From: Cellulosimicrobium sp. ES-005 | Lineage (GTDB): Bacteria > Actinomycetota > Actinomycetes > Actinomycetales > Cellulomonadaceae | Direction of reading: 5' to 3' | Assembly: GCF_040448685.1 (NCBI RefSeq) | Contig: NZ_CP159290.1 | Coordinates: 4,030,001 to 4,094,000 of the forward strand | Length of the DNA stretch: 64,000 nt | Shown: piece by piece, positions 35,164-42,691 of the stretch | Position numbering within the stretch: the first letter of the stretch is position 1 | How the letters are laid out: each line of letters begins with the position of its first letter | Translations under genes and position numbers: made by a program | Notes under the pieces: generated by a model | Seen by the model: the letters and a program-made list of their open reading frames with translations, nothing else | Database searches by the model: none | Told to the model about the DNA's origin: nothing

Positions 35164-36540
35164 TCACCCGATGATGGGGCGCTCCTCGGGGTAGCGCACG
35201 ATGCGGCGACGGTCGCGCAGCGCGAGCGCGGCGGCGAACGTCATGGTGCCGGTGCGCCCGACGAACATGAGCCCGACGAGCACGTACTTGCCCGCATCCG
35301 GGAGGCTGGGCGTGATGCCGGTGCTGAGGCCGACCGTCGCGAACGCGGAGATCGTCTCGAAGAGGATGACGTCGAGCGTCTCGCCCGTGATCTCCAGCAG
35401 GAGCAGGCTCGCCAGCAGGACCGCGGTCGCACCGACGAAGGACACGGCGACGGCGAGCCGCAGGGTGTCGCGGGGGATGCGGCGCCCGAAGGCCTCCATG
35501 TCCCGGTCGCCGCGCGCCTCGGACACGATCGCGATGAGCATGACGGCGAGCGTCGTGACCTTGATGCCGCCCGCGGTCGACGCGGAGCCGCCGCCCACGA
35601 ACATGAGGGCGTCGGTGATGAGCCAGCTCGCCTCGTGCATTCCGCCGGTGTCGACGGTGGAGAAGCCGCCCGAGCGGGGCATGACGCCCGCGAACAGCGA
35701 GGCGAGGAGCTTCTCCCCGAACGCGAGCGGGCCGAGCGTGCGTTGGTTCGTCCACTCGACGGCCGCGAACAGGACCGTGCCGACCACGACGAGGGCCGCG
35801 CTCGTCGTGAGCGTGAGCTTGGTGTGCAGGCTCCACTTCGACACGCGCTTGCGGTTGCGCATGACGTTGAGGATCACGGGGAAGCCGAGGGAGCCGATGA
35901 ACACGCCGAGGATGATCGGCAGGCACAGCATCCAGTCGCCGACGTACGGCGCGAGGCCCTGCTCGGTCGGGATGAACCCGGCGTTGTTGAAGGCCGAGAT
36001 GCCGTAGAAGATGCCGTGCCACGCGGCCTCGCCGAACGTCTCCTCGAGCACGATGAACCGGGGCAGCAGGAGCAGCGCGATGAGGAGCTCGAGCGACGTC
36101 GAGGTGATGACGACGACCCGCACGAGCGAGCCGACCTCGCCGAGCCGCGTCGTCTTCGTCTCGGACGCGGTGAGGAGCTTCTGCGTGAGGCCGATGCGCC
36201 GCGACACGGCCATGCCGAGGATCGACGCGAGCGTCATGACGCCGAGGCCGCCGATCTTGATGCCGAGCAGGATGACGACCTGCCCGTACGTCGACCAGTA
36301 CGTGCCCGTCGGGACGACGACCAGACCCGTGACGCACACCGCGGACGTCGCGGTGAACAGGGCGTCGACGAACGGGGCAGCGCGACCGCTCGCGGTCGCC
36401 CAGGGGGCCATGAGGAGCGCGGTGAAGACCGCGATGACGGCGGCGAACACGGTGACGGCGAGGCGTGCGGGCGACTGCCGGGCGAGGCGGTCGACGATCT
36501 CCCGCCCCTTGAACAGGCGCCCGGTCATGCTCGTCGGCAT
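35164..36540 (-). CDS. ktrB: KtrB/TrkH-type potassium transporter membrane subunit
   Basis: 458-residue K+ channel-like subunit with four membrane-pore-membrane repeats. Pore loops appear as TATSAVCVTGL, GISAFNNAGFIPTEQ, MPRSGGFSTVDTG and ETISAFATVGLSTGI, each with the conserved selectivity glycine. ATG at 36540 (MPTSMTGRLF) has GGAGG at -7 and is chosen over a longer Arg-rich frame. It forms an operon with the downstream RCK subunit, so K+ uptake depends on both. Confidence 0.92.
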   Translation of the reverse strand: MPTSMTGRLFKGREIVDRLARQSPARLAVTVFAAVIAVFTALLMAPWATASGRAAPFVDALFTATSAVCVTGLVVVPTGTYWSTYGQVVILLGIKIGGLGVMTLASILGMAVSRRIGLTQKLLTASETKTTRLGEVGSLVRVVVITSTSLELLIALLLLPRFIVLEETFGEAAWHGIFYGISAFNNAGFIPTEQGLAPYVGDWMLCLPIILGVFIGSLGFPVILNVMRNRKRVSKWSLHTKLTLTTSAALVVVGTVLFAAVEWTNQRTLGPLAFGEKLLASLFAGVMPRSGGFSTVDTGGMHEASWLITDALMFVGGGSASTAGGIKVTTLAVMLIAIVSEARGDRDMEAFGRRIPRDTLRLAVAVSFVGATAVLLASLLLLEITGETLDVILFETISAFATVGLSTGITPSLPDAGKYVLVGLMFVGRTGTMTFAAALALRDRRRIVRYPEERPIIG

Positions 36541-36695
36541 GGAGCCTCCCTCACCACTCGCGTCACTCTGCCACGGGCCTGGTGACCCGTCATGTCGCCG
36601 CTCCGGCGCCGGGACATCATGCCGCGTCCGGCCCCCGTGCGCCGCACCGCGGTCCGGTGACCGGTCCGTCGGGGCGGGGGCGCGGCGCCGGGCGT

Positions 36696-36701
36696 TACCG
36701 T
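36696..36701 (+). promoter_or_regulatory. -10 element TACCGT, leaderless start of AcuC gene
   Basis: Ends 5 nt before ATG 36707. The 166-bp divergent gap to ktrB holds no other clear signal. Confidence 0.5.
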
Positions 36702-36706
36702 GAGCC

Positions 36707-37948
36707 ATGCCCACGACCGACCCCCCGTCGTCGCCCGCCTCCGCCCGGGGGAGCGCCGCGGCGCCCGGATCCTGCGTCGTGTGGAGCCCCGAGCTCCTCG
36801 GGTACGACTTCGGTCCCGGGCACCCCATGTCCCCGGCCCGGCTCGACCTGACGATGGGCCTGGTGCGCGCGCTGGGCCTGCTCGACGGCGACGGTGCGCC
36901 TCAGGGTGCGCCCCGCGTCGTCGGGCCGGAGCCCGCGAGCGACGACGTCCTCGGCCTCGTGCACGAGCCGGCGTACGTCGCGGCCGTGCGCGCGGCGTCG
37001 GAGCACGGGACCCCCGACCCGGCCCGCGGTCTCGGTACCGAGGACGACCCGGTCTTCCCGGGGATGCACGAGGCCGCGGCCCGGATCGTGGCGGGCTCCT
37101 ACGAGGCGGCGGGGGAGATCGCCGCGGGGCGCGCCGGGCACGCGGTGAACGTCGCGGGGGGCATGCACCACGCGAAGGCGGGCGCGGCGTCGGGCTTCTG
37201 CGTCTACAACGACGCGGCCGTCGCGATCCGGCGCCTCCTGGACGACGGCGTCGCGCGCGTCGCGTACGTCGACCTCGACGCCCACCACGGCGACGGCGTG
37301 GAGGAGGCGTTCTGGGACGACCCGCGCGTCCTCACCGTGTCCGTCCACCAGAGCGGCACGACGCTCTTCCCGGGTACCGGGCACCCGACCGACGTCGGTG
37401 GCGCGGGCGCCGAGGGCACGGCGGTCAACGTCGGGCTGCCCCGCCGCACGGACGGCGCGCGCTGGCTGCGGGCGGTCGACGCCGTCGTGCCGCCGGTGCT
37501 GCGGGCGTTCCGGCCCGAGGTCCTCGTCACCCAGCACGGGTGCGACGCGCACGGCGAGGACCCGCTCTCCGACCTCGACGTCTCCGTCGACGCCCAGCGC
37601 ACGGCGCTCGCCCAGGTGCACGACCTCGCGCACGAGCTCACCGGCGGACGCTGGCTCGCGCTCGGCGGCGGCGGGTACGCGATCGCGCGCGTCGTGCCGC
37701 TCGTGTGGACGGCGGTCGTGGGGGAGGTCGTGCACCGGCCGGTGACGGCGGGCGAGCCGCTGCCCGAGGAGTGGCGCGCCCGCGTCGCCGAGGTCGCCGG
37801 GTTCGACGCCCCGCTCGCCTTCGGCCCGCCCGTCGACGTGCGCCGCTGGAGCAGCGGCTACGACCCCGACGACGACGTCGACCGCGCCGTCGCGGCCACG
37901 CGCCGCGCCGTCTTCCCGCTGCTCGGCCTCGACCCGCACTTCGACTGA
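36707..37948 (+). CDS. acuC: AcuC-like histone deacetylase family protein
   Basis: 413-residue Zn-dependent deacetylase of the AcuC/class I HDAC family, which in Bacillus removes acetyl groups from acetyl-CoA synthetase. Family motifs are present: ELLGYDFGPGHPM near the N-terminus, GGMHHA (149-154) with the paired histidines, DLDAHHGDGVE (189-199) with Zn-binding Asp/His, SVHQSGTTLFPGTG and LGGGGYAI. The N-terminal 25 residues are low complexity. No AcuA or AcsA gene is nearby, so its protein target here is unknown. Confidence 0.9.
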   Translation: MPTTDPPSSPASARGSAAAPGSCVVWSPELLGYDFGPGHPMSPARLDLTMGLVRALGLLDGDGAPQGAPRVVGPEPASDDVLGLVHEPAYVAAVRAASEHGTPDPARGLGTEDDPVFPGMHEAAARIVAGSYEAAGEIAAGRAGHAVNVAGGMHHAKAGAASGFCVYNDAAVAIRRLLDDGVARVAYVDLDAHHGDGVEEAFWDDPRVLTVSVHQSGTTLFPGTGHPTDVGGAGAEGTAVNVGLPRRTDGARWLRAVDAVVPPVLRAFRPEVLVTQHGCDAHGEDPLSDLDVSVDAQRTALAQVHDLAHELTGGRWLALGGGGYAIARVVPLVWTAVVGEVVHRPVTAGEPLPEEWRARVAEVAGFDAPLAFGPPVDVRRWSSGYDPDDDVDRAVAATRRAVFPLLGLDPHFD

Positions 37949-38028
37949 GGCGGTCGTCCCCCGGGATGCCCGGGGCGTCGTGCGGGTCCGCGCGCCGGGC
38001 GGCGTACCGGGGCACGAGCGCGAGCGGG

Positions 38029-38034
38029 TAGTCT
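38029..38034 (+). promoter_or_regulatory. Possible -10 element TAGTCT for bS22 gene
   Basis: TAGTCT lies 135 nt before the start, implying a long 5' leader. No good -35 is visible. The remaining part of 37949-38169 has no other feature I can support. Confidence 0.35.
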
Positions 38035-38169
38035 AGGGGGCGGATTTCTCTCGTGTTGGTCGGCTCGCGGCGCCCTCGTGGTCGCCGGGCGCCCCGATCA
38101 ACCGTGGACCACACGCGGCCGGTCGACCGGTCGCCGACCGACACGCCGCTCGAGCATTGCGAGGACCGT

Positions 38170-38268
38170 ATGGGCTCCGTCATCAAGAAGCGCCGCAAGC
38201 GCATGGCCAAGAAGAAGCACCGCAAGCTGCTTCGCAAGACGCGTCACCAGCGTCGCAACAAGAAGTGA
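38170..38268 (+). CDS. Small ribosomal protein bS22 (AURKAIP1/COX24 family)
   Basis: 32 residues, 20 of them Lys, Arg or His (MGSVIKKRRKRM... ending RRNKK). This matches the tiny bS22 protein seen in the mycobacterial 30S subunit and annotated as AURKAIP1/COX24 domain in actinobacteria. The start is ATG 38170; the upstream in-frame extension has no suitable composition. It is monocistronic, with its own terminator. Confidence 0.92.
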   Translation: MGSVIKKRRKRMAKKKHRKLLRKTRHQRRNKK

Positions 38269-38298
38269 CGTCGCGCGCGTCCTGACGCGCCGACCCGC

Positions 38299-38336
38299 CG
38301 TCGAGCCCGGCCCCTCCCGAGGGACCGGGCTCGACG
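38299..38336 (+). terminator. Terminator of bS22 gene
   Basis: CGTCGAGCCCGG / CCGGGCTCGACG 12-bp perfect stem with a 14-nt loop that can form a further CCTC/GAGG pairing. Starts 31 nt after the stop. Confidence 0.8.
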
Positions 38337-38351
38337 CGTCTCCGACGATCA

Positions 38352-38456
38352 CGCGAGGTGGAGCCCTGGCCTACCAGGCCTCTACCTCGCGGGACCAGGG
38401 GTCTTCCTCGGCGGGCCAGGGGTCTTCCTCGCGGGACCGGGGTTCTCTCTCGCGGG
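38352..38456. repeat. Intergenic repeat element, copy 5 (tandem form)
   Basis: One forward unit faces four reverse units. The first pair forms a 17-bp stem with two mismatches (38353-38369 / 38374-38390); three further reverse units start at 38391, 38413 and 38433 with a 20-22 bp period. It lies between the convergent 3' ends of bS22 and the HAD gene. Confidence 0.8.
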
Positions 38457-38488
38457 GGCGAGGGCGCCGGCTCGGGGGAGCGGGGTGG

Positions 38489-39370
38489 TCAGAGGCGCGA
38501 GATGCGGCGGTCGACGGCGCGGCGGACGGAGCGCAGGACGAGGGCGGCGGCCCAGGCGGCGCCGGCCCAGCTCGCGGTGCGGACGCTGCTGCGGGCGACG
38601 CGACGGCGTCGGCCGCGGAACTCGCGGATGGGCCAGCCGACGTCCTGCGCGTGGCGGCGCAGGCGGGCGTCGGGGTTGATGGGGCACGGGTGCCCCACGG
38701 CCTCCATCATCGTCACGTCGTTGAGCGAGTCGCCGTAGGCGTAGGACGCGTCGAGGTCGATGTCCTCGCGCTCGGCGAGCGCCCGCACCCCGGCGGCCTT
38801 GGCGCGGCCGTGCATCATGTCGCCCACGAGGCGGCCGGTGTAGAAGCCGTCCTCGTGCTCGGCGACGGTGCCGAGGGCGCCGGTCGTGCCGAGGCGGCGC
38901 GCGATGAGCTCGCCGATCTCGACGGGGGTCGCGGAGACGAGCCACACCTGGTGGCCGGCGGCGAGGTGCTCGTCGAGCAGGCGGCGCGTGCCGGGGTAGA
39001 TGCGCAGCGAGAGGACGGTGTCGTAGACCTCCTCGCCGATCGCGGTGACCTCGGCGACGGAGCGACCCGCGATGAGGGCGAGCGCGCGGGACCGGATGCG
39101 GTCGATCTGCTGCTTGTTCTCGCCGAACAGGAGGTAGCGCGCCTGGTGCACGGCGAAGCGCACGATGTCGAGCGTCGAGAAGAACTCCCGCTGGTACAGC
39201 GCGCGGGCGAGGTGGAACGACGACGCGCCACGGATGATCGTGTTGTCCACGTCGAAGAAGGCGGCGGTGCGGTGCGCGGGTGCGGGGGGCGTGCGGCCGG
39301 CGTCGAGCGCGGCCTCGGAGGCGGTCGACCCGGGGGTCGGGACGGGGCCCGGACCGGAAGACGTCGCCAT
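38489..39370 (-). CDS. HAD-IB family phosphatase
   Basis: 293-residue haloacid-dehalogenase hydrolase of the SerB-like IB group. Motif I is FFDVDNTII with Asp40 and Asp42; motif II is the Ser in VSATP; motif IV is YAYGDSLNDVTMM. A helical cap (about 60-150) resembles that of TIGR01490-type phosphatases. The last 40 residues are basic and hydrophobic (ARSSVRTASWAGAAWAAALV), possibly membrane-associated. Substrate unknown. Divergent from the glutaredoxin-like gene; both have leaderless-type promoters. Confidence 0.88.
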   Translation of the reverse strand: MATSSGPGPVPTPGSTASEAALDAGRTPPAPAHRTAAFFDVDNTIIRGASSFHLARALYQREFFSTLDIVRFAVHQARYLLFGENKQQIDRIRSRALALIAGRSVAEVTAIGEEVYDTVLSLRIYPGTRRLLDEHLAAGHQVWLVSATPVEIGELIARRLGTTGALGTVAEHEDGFYTGRLVGDMMHGRAKAAGVRALAEREDIDLDASYAYGDSLNDVTMMEAVGHPCPINPDARLRRHAQDVGWPIREFRGRRRRVARSSVRTASWAGAAWAAALVLRSVRRAVDRRISRL

Positions 39371-39376
39371 GTCCCC

Positions 39377-39382
39377 ACTCTA
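39377..39382 (-). promoter_or_regulatory. -10 element TAGAGT, leaderless start of HAD gene
   Basis: Read on the minus strand, the hexamer ends 6 nt before the ATG at 39370. Confidence 0.55.
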
Positions 39383-39417
39383 GGCGGTCCCGCGCTCGGC
39401 CCGGGGCCGCGTCCTCG

Positions 39418-39423
39418 TACCCT
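39418..39423 (+). promoter_or_regulatory. -10 element TACCCT, leaderless start of glutaredoxin-like gene
   Basis: Ends 7 nt before GTG 39431. The GGGAGG between them is too close (1 nt) to work as a Shine-Dalgarno site, which favours leaderless translation. Confidence 0.55.
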
Positions 39424-39430
39424 GGGAGGC

Positions 39431-39724
39431 GTGAGCACCTCCGACGCGCCGGCCCCTCCCGTCCTCCTCTACGGCCGAGCGGGGTGCCACCTGTGCGACG
39501 ACGCGCGCGCCGTCGTCGCGGCGGTGTGCGCCGAGGCGGGGGTCGCGTGGGCGGAGGTGGACGTGGACGCGCCGGACGCGGACCCGGCGCTGCGCGAGCA
39601 GTACGGCGAGTACGTCCCGGTCGTGACGGTCGGCGGCGTGCAGCAGGGGTTCTGGCGCGTGGACGCCCGCCGGCTCGCCCGCGCGGTGGGTCGGATTTCG
39701 ACGGCGCGCGCGGACCTGGGATGA
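39431..39724 (+). CDS. Glutaredoxin-like (DUF836) thioredoxin-fold protein
   Basis: 97 residues. A thioredoxin fold with active-site C19-H-L-C22 in YGRAGCHLCDDA and the cis-proline loop YVPVVTVGG. Family members are small cytoplasmic thiol-disulfide proteins of unclear partner. GTG 39431 is chosen; the ORF continues far upstream only as a shadow. Located immediately before rex (58-nt gap), it may be cotranscribed with that redox sensor. Confidence 0.82.
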   Translation: MSTSDAPAPPVLLYGRAGCHLCDDARAVVAAVCAEAGVAWAEVDVDAPDADPALREQYGEYVPVVTVGGVQQGFWRVDARRLARAVGRISTARADLG

Positions 39725-39782
39725 TTCCTCCCGGTGGAGCGCGACCGTCGACGAGGACGGTCCCAGGACGACGGGGTGACGG

Positions 39783-40457
39783 GTGGCTGAGCAGGTAGTC
39801 GGTGAGGTGACGGCGCCGGGTATCCCGAGCGCGACGGTGGCGCGGCTCCCGTCCTACCTGCGGGCGCTGCGCGACCTGGTGGCGCGGGGCGTCGCGACGA
39901 CGTCGTCGGTCGAGCTCGCCGAGCTCTCCGGCGTCGGTCCGGCGCAGCTCCGCAAGGACCTGTCGTTCCTGGGCTCGTTCGGCACGCGCGGCGTGGGCTA
40001 CGACGTGGACTCGCTCGCGCAGTACATCACCGAGGCGCTGGGGCTCGTGGACGAGCACCGCATCGCGATCGTCGGGATCGGCAACCTGGGGCACGCGCTC
40101 GCGAACTACTCGGGGTACGAGCAGCGGGGCTTCCACGTCGCGGCGCTCCTCGACGCGTCGCCGGAGGTCGTGGGCACGCGGGCGGCGGGCCTCGTCGTCG
40201 AGCACGTCGACGCGCTGGAGGAGGTCGTGGCGCGGGAGAAGGTGTCGATCGTGGTCCTCGCGACGCCGGCAGCGCACGCGCAGTCCGTCGCGGACCGGGT
40301 CGTGGCGGCGGGCGTGCGGGAGATCCTCAACTTCGCGCCGCGCGCGCTGCAGGTGCCCGCGGACGTCGACGTGCGCGGCGTGGACGTCGGCAGCGAGCTG
40401 CAGATCCTCGCGTTCCACTCCCAGGCGCGCGCGCTCGCCGAGGCGCAGGACCGCTGA
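39783..40457 (+). CDS. rex: Redox-sensing transcriptional repressor Rex
   Basis: 224-residue repressor that binds DNA when NADH/NAD+ is low and releases it on NADH binding, controlling respiratory genes. N-terminal winged helix about 15-80 (ARLPSYLRALRDLVARG, SGVGPAQLRKDLSFLGSFGTRG); Rossmann domain with GIGNLGHAL; C-terminal swapped helix with LAFHSQARALAEAQ. The start is GTG 39783. No canonical Rex operator was seen in the window, so its targets lie elsewhere. Downstream hairpin ends the unit. Confidence 0.95.
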   Translation: MAEQVVGEVTAPGIPSATVARLPSYLRALRDLVARGVATTSSVELAELSGVGPAQLRKDLSFLGSFGTRGVGYDVDSLAQYITEALGLVDEHRIAIVGIGNLGHALANYSGYEQRGFHVAALLDASPEVVGTRAAGLVVEHVDALEEVVAREKVSIVVLATPAAHAQSVADRVVAAGVREILNFAPRALQVPADVDVRGVDVGSELQILAFHSQARALAEAQDR

Positions 40458-40462
40458 ACGAC

Positions 40463-40494
40463 GAGGGGCCGCGTGCTCGCGCACGCGGCCCCTC
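40463..40494 (+). terminator. Terminator of rex
   Basis: Perfect 14-bp stem GAGGGGCCGCGTGC / GCACGCGGCCCCTC with loop TCGC, 5 nt after the stop. Confidence 0.85.
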
Positions 40495-40567
40495 GGGGCG
40501 GCACCCCTGCCGGGGGTGCAGTGTTTCGGGGAACGGTCCCGGGGAAGAGCGCCCCGGGAGCCGGTCG

Positions 40568-41119
40568 TCAGGCCTGCTTGATGGCCGAGACGTCGAGGGC
40601 GATCTTGATCTTGTCGCCCACGAGCACGCCGCCGGTCTCGAGCGCGGCGTTCCAGGTGAGGCCGAACTCCTTGCGGGAGATCTCCGTGGTCGCCTCGAAC
40701 CCGGCGCGCGCGTTGCCGAACGGGTCGGTCGCGGTGCCCGCGAACTCGGTCTCGAGCTCGACCGGCTTGGTCACGCCGTTGATGGTCAGGTCGCCCGCCA
40801 CGACGAAGTCGTCGCCGTCGCCGGAGATGCTGGTCGACGCGAAGGTCCACGTCGGCTTGTTCTCGGCGTCCCAGAAGTCCGCGCTGCGCAGGTGGTTGTC
40901 GCGGTTCGCGTCGCCCGTGCTCACGGACGCGGCGTCGAGCTCGGCGGTCACGGAGGTCGACTCGAGGTCGTCGCCCACGGTGATGGTGCCGGCCGTGATG
41001 GCGAGCGTGCCGCGCACCTTGGAGATGCCGGCGTGGCGGACCGTGAAGGCCGCCTGCGAGTGGGACGAGTCGAGGGCGTAGGTACCGGCGTTGAGCCCGG
41101 CGGGCAGCGGCGTGGCCAT
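40568..41119 (-). CDS. YceI family lipid-binding protein
   Basis: 183-residue lipocalin-like beta-barrel protein of the YceI family, which binds isoprenoid-type lipids in known structures. Motifs: YALDSSHSQAAFTVRHAGIS, VRGTLAITAG, DFWDAENKPTWTF, GDLTINGVTKPV. No signal peptide, so it is cytoplasmic as in other actinobacteria. ATG at 41119 has AGGAG 5 nt upstream; a longer frame from 41194 would cover the operator. Divergent from a MarR regulator. In this respiratory neighbourhood a role with menaquinone or polyprenyl lipids is possible but speculative. Confidence 0.9.
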   Translation of the reverse strand: MATPLPAGLNAGTYALDSSHSQAAFTVRHAGISKVRGTLAITAGTITVGDDLESTSVTAELDAASVSTGDANRDNHLRSADFWDAENKPTWTFASTSISGDGDDFVVAGDLTINGVTKPVELETEFAGTATDPFGNARAGFEATTEISRKEFGLTWNAALETGGVLVGDKIKIALDVSAIKQA

Positions 41120-41162
41120 GGGTGCTCCTGAAGGGGTCGAGGGTCCCGGGGGACCGAACTTG

Positions 41163-41176
41163 GTTGAAGGTTCAAC
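41163..41176. promoter_or_regulatory. MarR-type operator GTTGAA-GG-TTCAAC
   Basis: Perfect 6-bp inverted repeat with a 2-bp centre, between the divergent yceI and marR starts. Size and position fit a MarR-family operator. Confidence 0.6.
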
Positions 41177-41225
41177 TTCGTACGTGCGTATCAACAGCAG
41201 GGGGTGATCCGTCTATTCCCGGTGA

Positions 41226-41254
41226 GGTGGAACAATGTTCGGCGAGGTTCCACC
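41226..41254. promoter_or_regulatory. Inverted repeat GGTGGAAC / GTTCCACC before marR
   Basis: 8-bp perfect arms separated by 13 bp, 38 bp upstream of the preferred MarR start. Either a second operator or a 5' leader hairpin. Its presence argues against the longer start at 41235. Confidence 0.45.
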
Positions 41255-41291
41255 CCTGAACCCGCCCCCGTCCGCCAGCGCCCGAGGACCC

Positions 41292-41822
41292 ATGACCAGC
41301 AACGACGTCGACCACCAGCTGACGACGACCGCCCGCGGGACCACCGCGGCCGCGAGCGCGGAGCCGCGCTGGCTCGACGCCGAGCAGCAGCGCCTGTGGC
41401 GCGCCTACCTCGACGGGACCGTGCGCTTCATCGAGTCGCTGGGGCGCGACCACGAGGAGCGGTCGGACGTGTCGCTCAACGAGTACGAGCTGCTGGTGCG
41501 GCTCTCGGAGAGCCCGGACCACACGCTGCGGATGTCCGCCCTCGCCGACGGGCTCGCCCGGTCTCGCAGCCGCGTGACCCACACCGTGGCGCGCATGGAG
41601 GCGCGCGGCCTGGTCCGGCGCTCGGCGAGCACGGGCGACCGCCGCGGGGTCAACTGCGAGATGACGACCGAGGGCTACCGCGTCCTCGTGGCGTCGGCTC
41701 CGGCCCACGTGGCCGCCGTGCGCCGGTTCATGGTCGACGTGCTCACGCCGGAGCAGTTCCGGGCGCTCGGCGAGGCGATGGCGGCCGTCGCCGAGGCGTG
41801 CAAGGCCGACCGCGACTCCTGA
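41292..41822 (+). CDS. MarR-family transcriptional regulator
   Basis: 176 residues from ATG 41292, preceded by GAGGA; an ATG at 41235 would add 19 residues but overlaps the inverted repeat. Winged helix region: NEYELLVRLSESPDHTLRMS, ALADGLARSRSRVTHTVARM (recognition helix), EARGLVRRSASTGDRRG (wing). Helical dimerisation ends flank it. No conserved redox cysteine of the OhrR type, so it probably senses a hydrophobic ligand. Divergent to yceI, with an operator between, it is the likely repressor of both. Confidence 0.88.
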   Translation: MTSNDVDHQLTTTARGTTAAASAEPRWLDAEQQRLWRAYLDGTVRFIESLGRDHEERSDVSLNEYELLVRLSESPDHTLRMSALADGLARSRSRVTHTVARMEARGLVRRSASTGDRRGVNCEMTTEGYRVLVASAPAHVAAVRRFMVDVLTPEQFRALGEAMAAVAEACKADRDS

Positions 41823-41892
41823 CCCGGGTCGCTCCGGGAGCCGCCGGCCCGCGGGTGCCGGTCAGGGCCGGGAGTGCGGGACACTGGTGCGC

Positions 41893-42564
41893 ATGGTCTC
41901 CACGATCGTCCACCTCCTGCGCCACGGCGAGGTCCACAACCCCGACGGCGTCCTCTACGGCCGCATCCCCGGCTACCACCTCTCCGAGCGAGGCCACGAG
42001 ATGGCCCGCCGCGTCGCCGCGCACCTCGCGGGCGAGCCCGGGCCCGACGGCGCGTCCCGCCCCCGCGCGGACCTCGCCGTCGTCGTCGCGTCGCCGCTCC
42101 AGCGCGCCCAGGAGACGGCCACGCCCGCCGCCGAGGCGTTCGGGCTCGAGCTCGGCACCGACGACCGGCTCATCGAGGCCGCGAACCACTTCGAGGGCAT
42201 GACCTTCGGCGTCGGGGACGGGTCGCTGCGCCACCCGCAGCACTGGCGCTTCCTGTGGAACCCGTTCCGGCCGTCCTGGGGCGAGCCGTACACCGAGCAG
42301 GTCGCGCGCATGCGCGCCGCGGTCGCCGACGCCCGGGACAAGGCCGCGGGTCACGAGGCGCTCCTCGTGAGCCACCAGCTCCCCGTGTGGCTCACGCGCC
42401 TGAGCTTCGAGAACCGCCGCCTGTGGCACGACCCGCGCAAGCGGCAGTGCTCGCTCGCGTCGCTCACGTCGCTGCACTTCGAGGACGACCGCCTCGTCGG
42501 CCTGCACTACTCCGAGCCGGTCGCCGACCTCCTCCCGGGCGCCGCGACCGTCGCGGGGGCGTGA
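41893..42564 (+). CDS. Histidine phosphatase superfamily protein (phosphoglycerate mutase-like)
   Basis: 223 residues. The catalytic RHG motif is at residues 10-12 in IVHLLRHGEVHNPDGVLYGR, with the second histidine in LLVSHQLPVW and Glu in ANHFEGMTFG. A GTG at 41887 could add two residues. GACACT (41880-41885) sits 7 nt before the ATG, a weak leaderless-type -10. The protein is typical of actinobacterial genes next to cytochrome c maturation genes, but its substrate is not known. Confidence 0.87.
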   Translation: MVSTIVHLLRHGEVHNPDGVLYGRIPGYHLSERGHEMARRVAAHLAGEPGPDGASRPRADLAVVVASPLQRAQETATPAAEAFGLELGTDDRLIEAANHFEGMTFGVGDGSLRHPQHWRFLWNPFRPSWGEPYTEQVARMRAAVADARDKAAGHEALLVSHQLPVWLTRLSFENRRLWHDPRKRQCSLASLTSLHFEDDRLVGLHYSEPVADLLPGAATVAGA

Positions 42565-42602
42565 CGTCGGTCATGTCTCGCGCCGTCGTCGCCGTCCGGA
42601 CG

Positions 42603-42622
42603 CCCGAACCGTCCCGTTCGGG
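42603..42622 (+). terminator. Hairpin CCCGAAC / GTTCGGG
   Basis: 7-bp stem with a 6-nt loop, 38 nt after the phosphatase stop. Weak terminator or operator; cannot distinguish. Confidence 0.4.
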
Positions 42623-42691
42623 AGTGGCGGAGGTCACGTCTCCCAGGTGGCGTCCAGGAACCCCGGGCAGGGTGCCTCCCGTGATGCCGCT

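Noticed and set aside
41235-41291. Longer MarR start at 41235
   Set aside because: It falls within an inverted repeat, lacks a ribosome site, and adds a Pro/Ser-rich segment not typical of MarR proteins; 41292 has GAGGA upstream.
42565-42691. Upstream ATG at 42647 for the TlpA-like lipoprotein
   Set aside because: It would add 15 residues before a signal peptide that is complete from GTG 42692.
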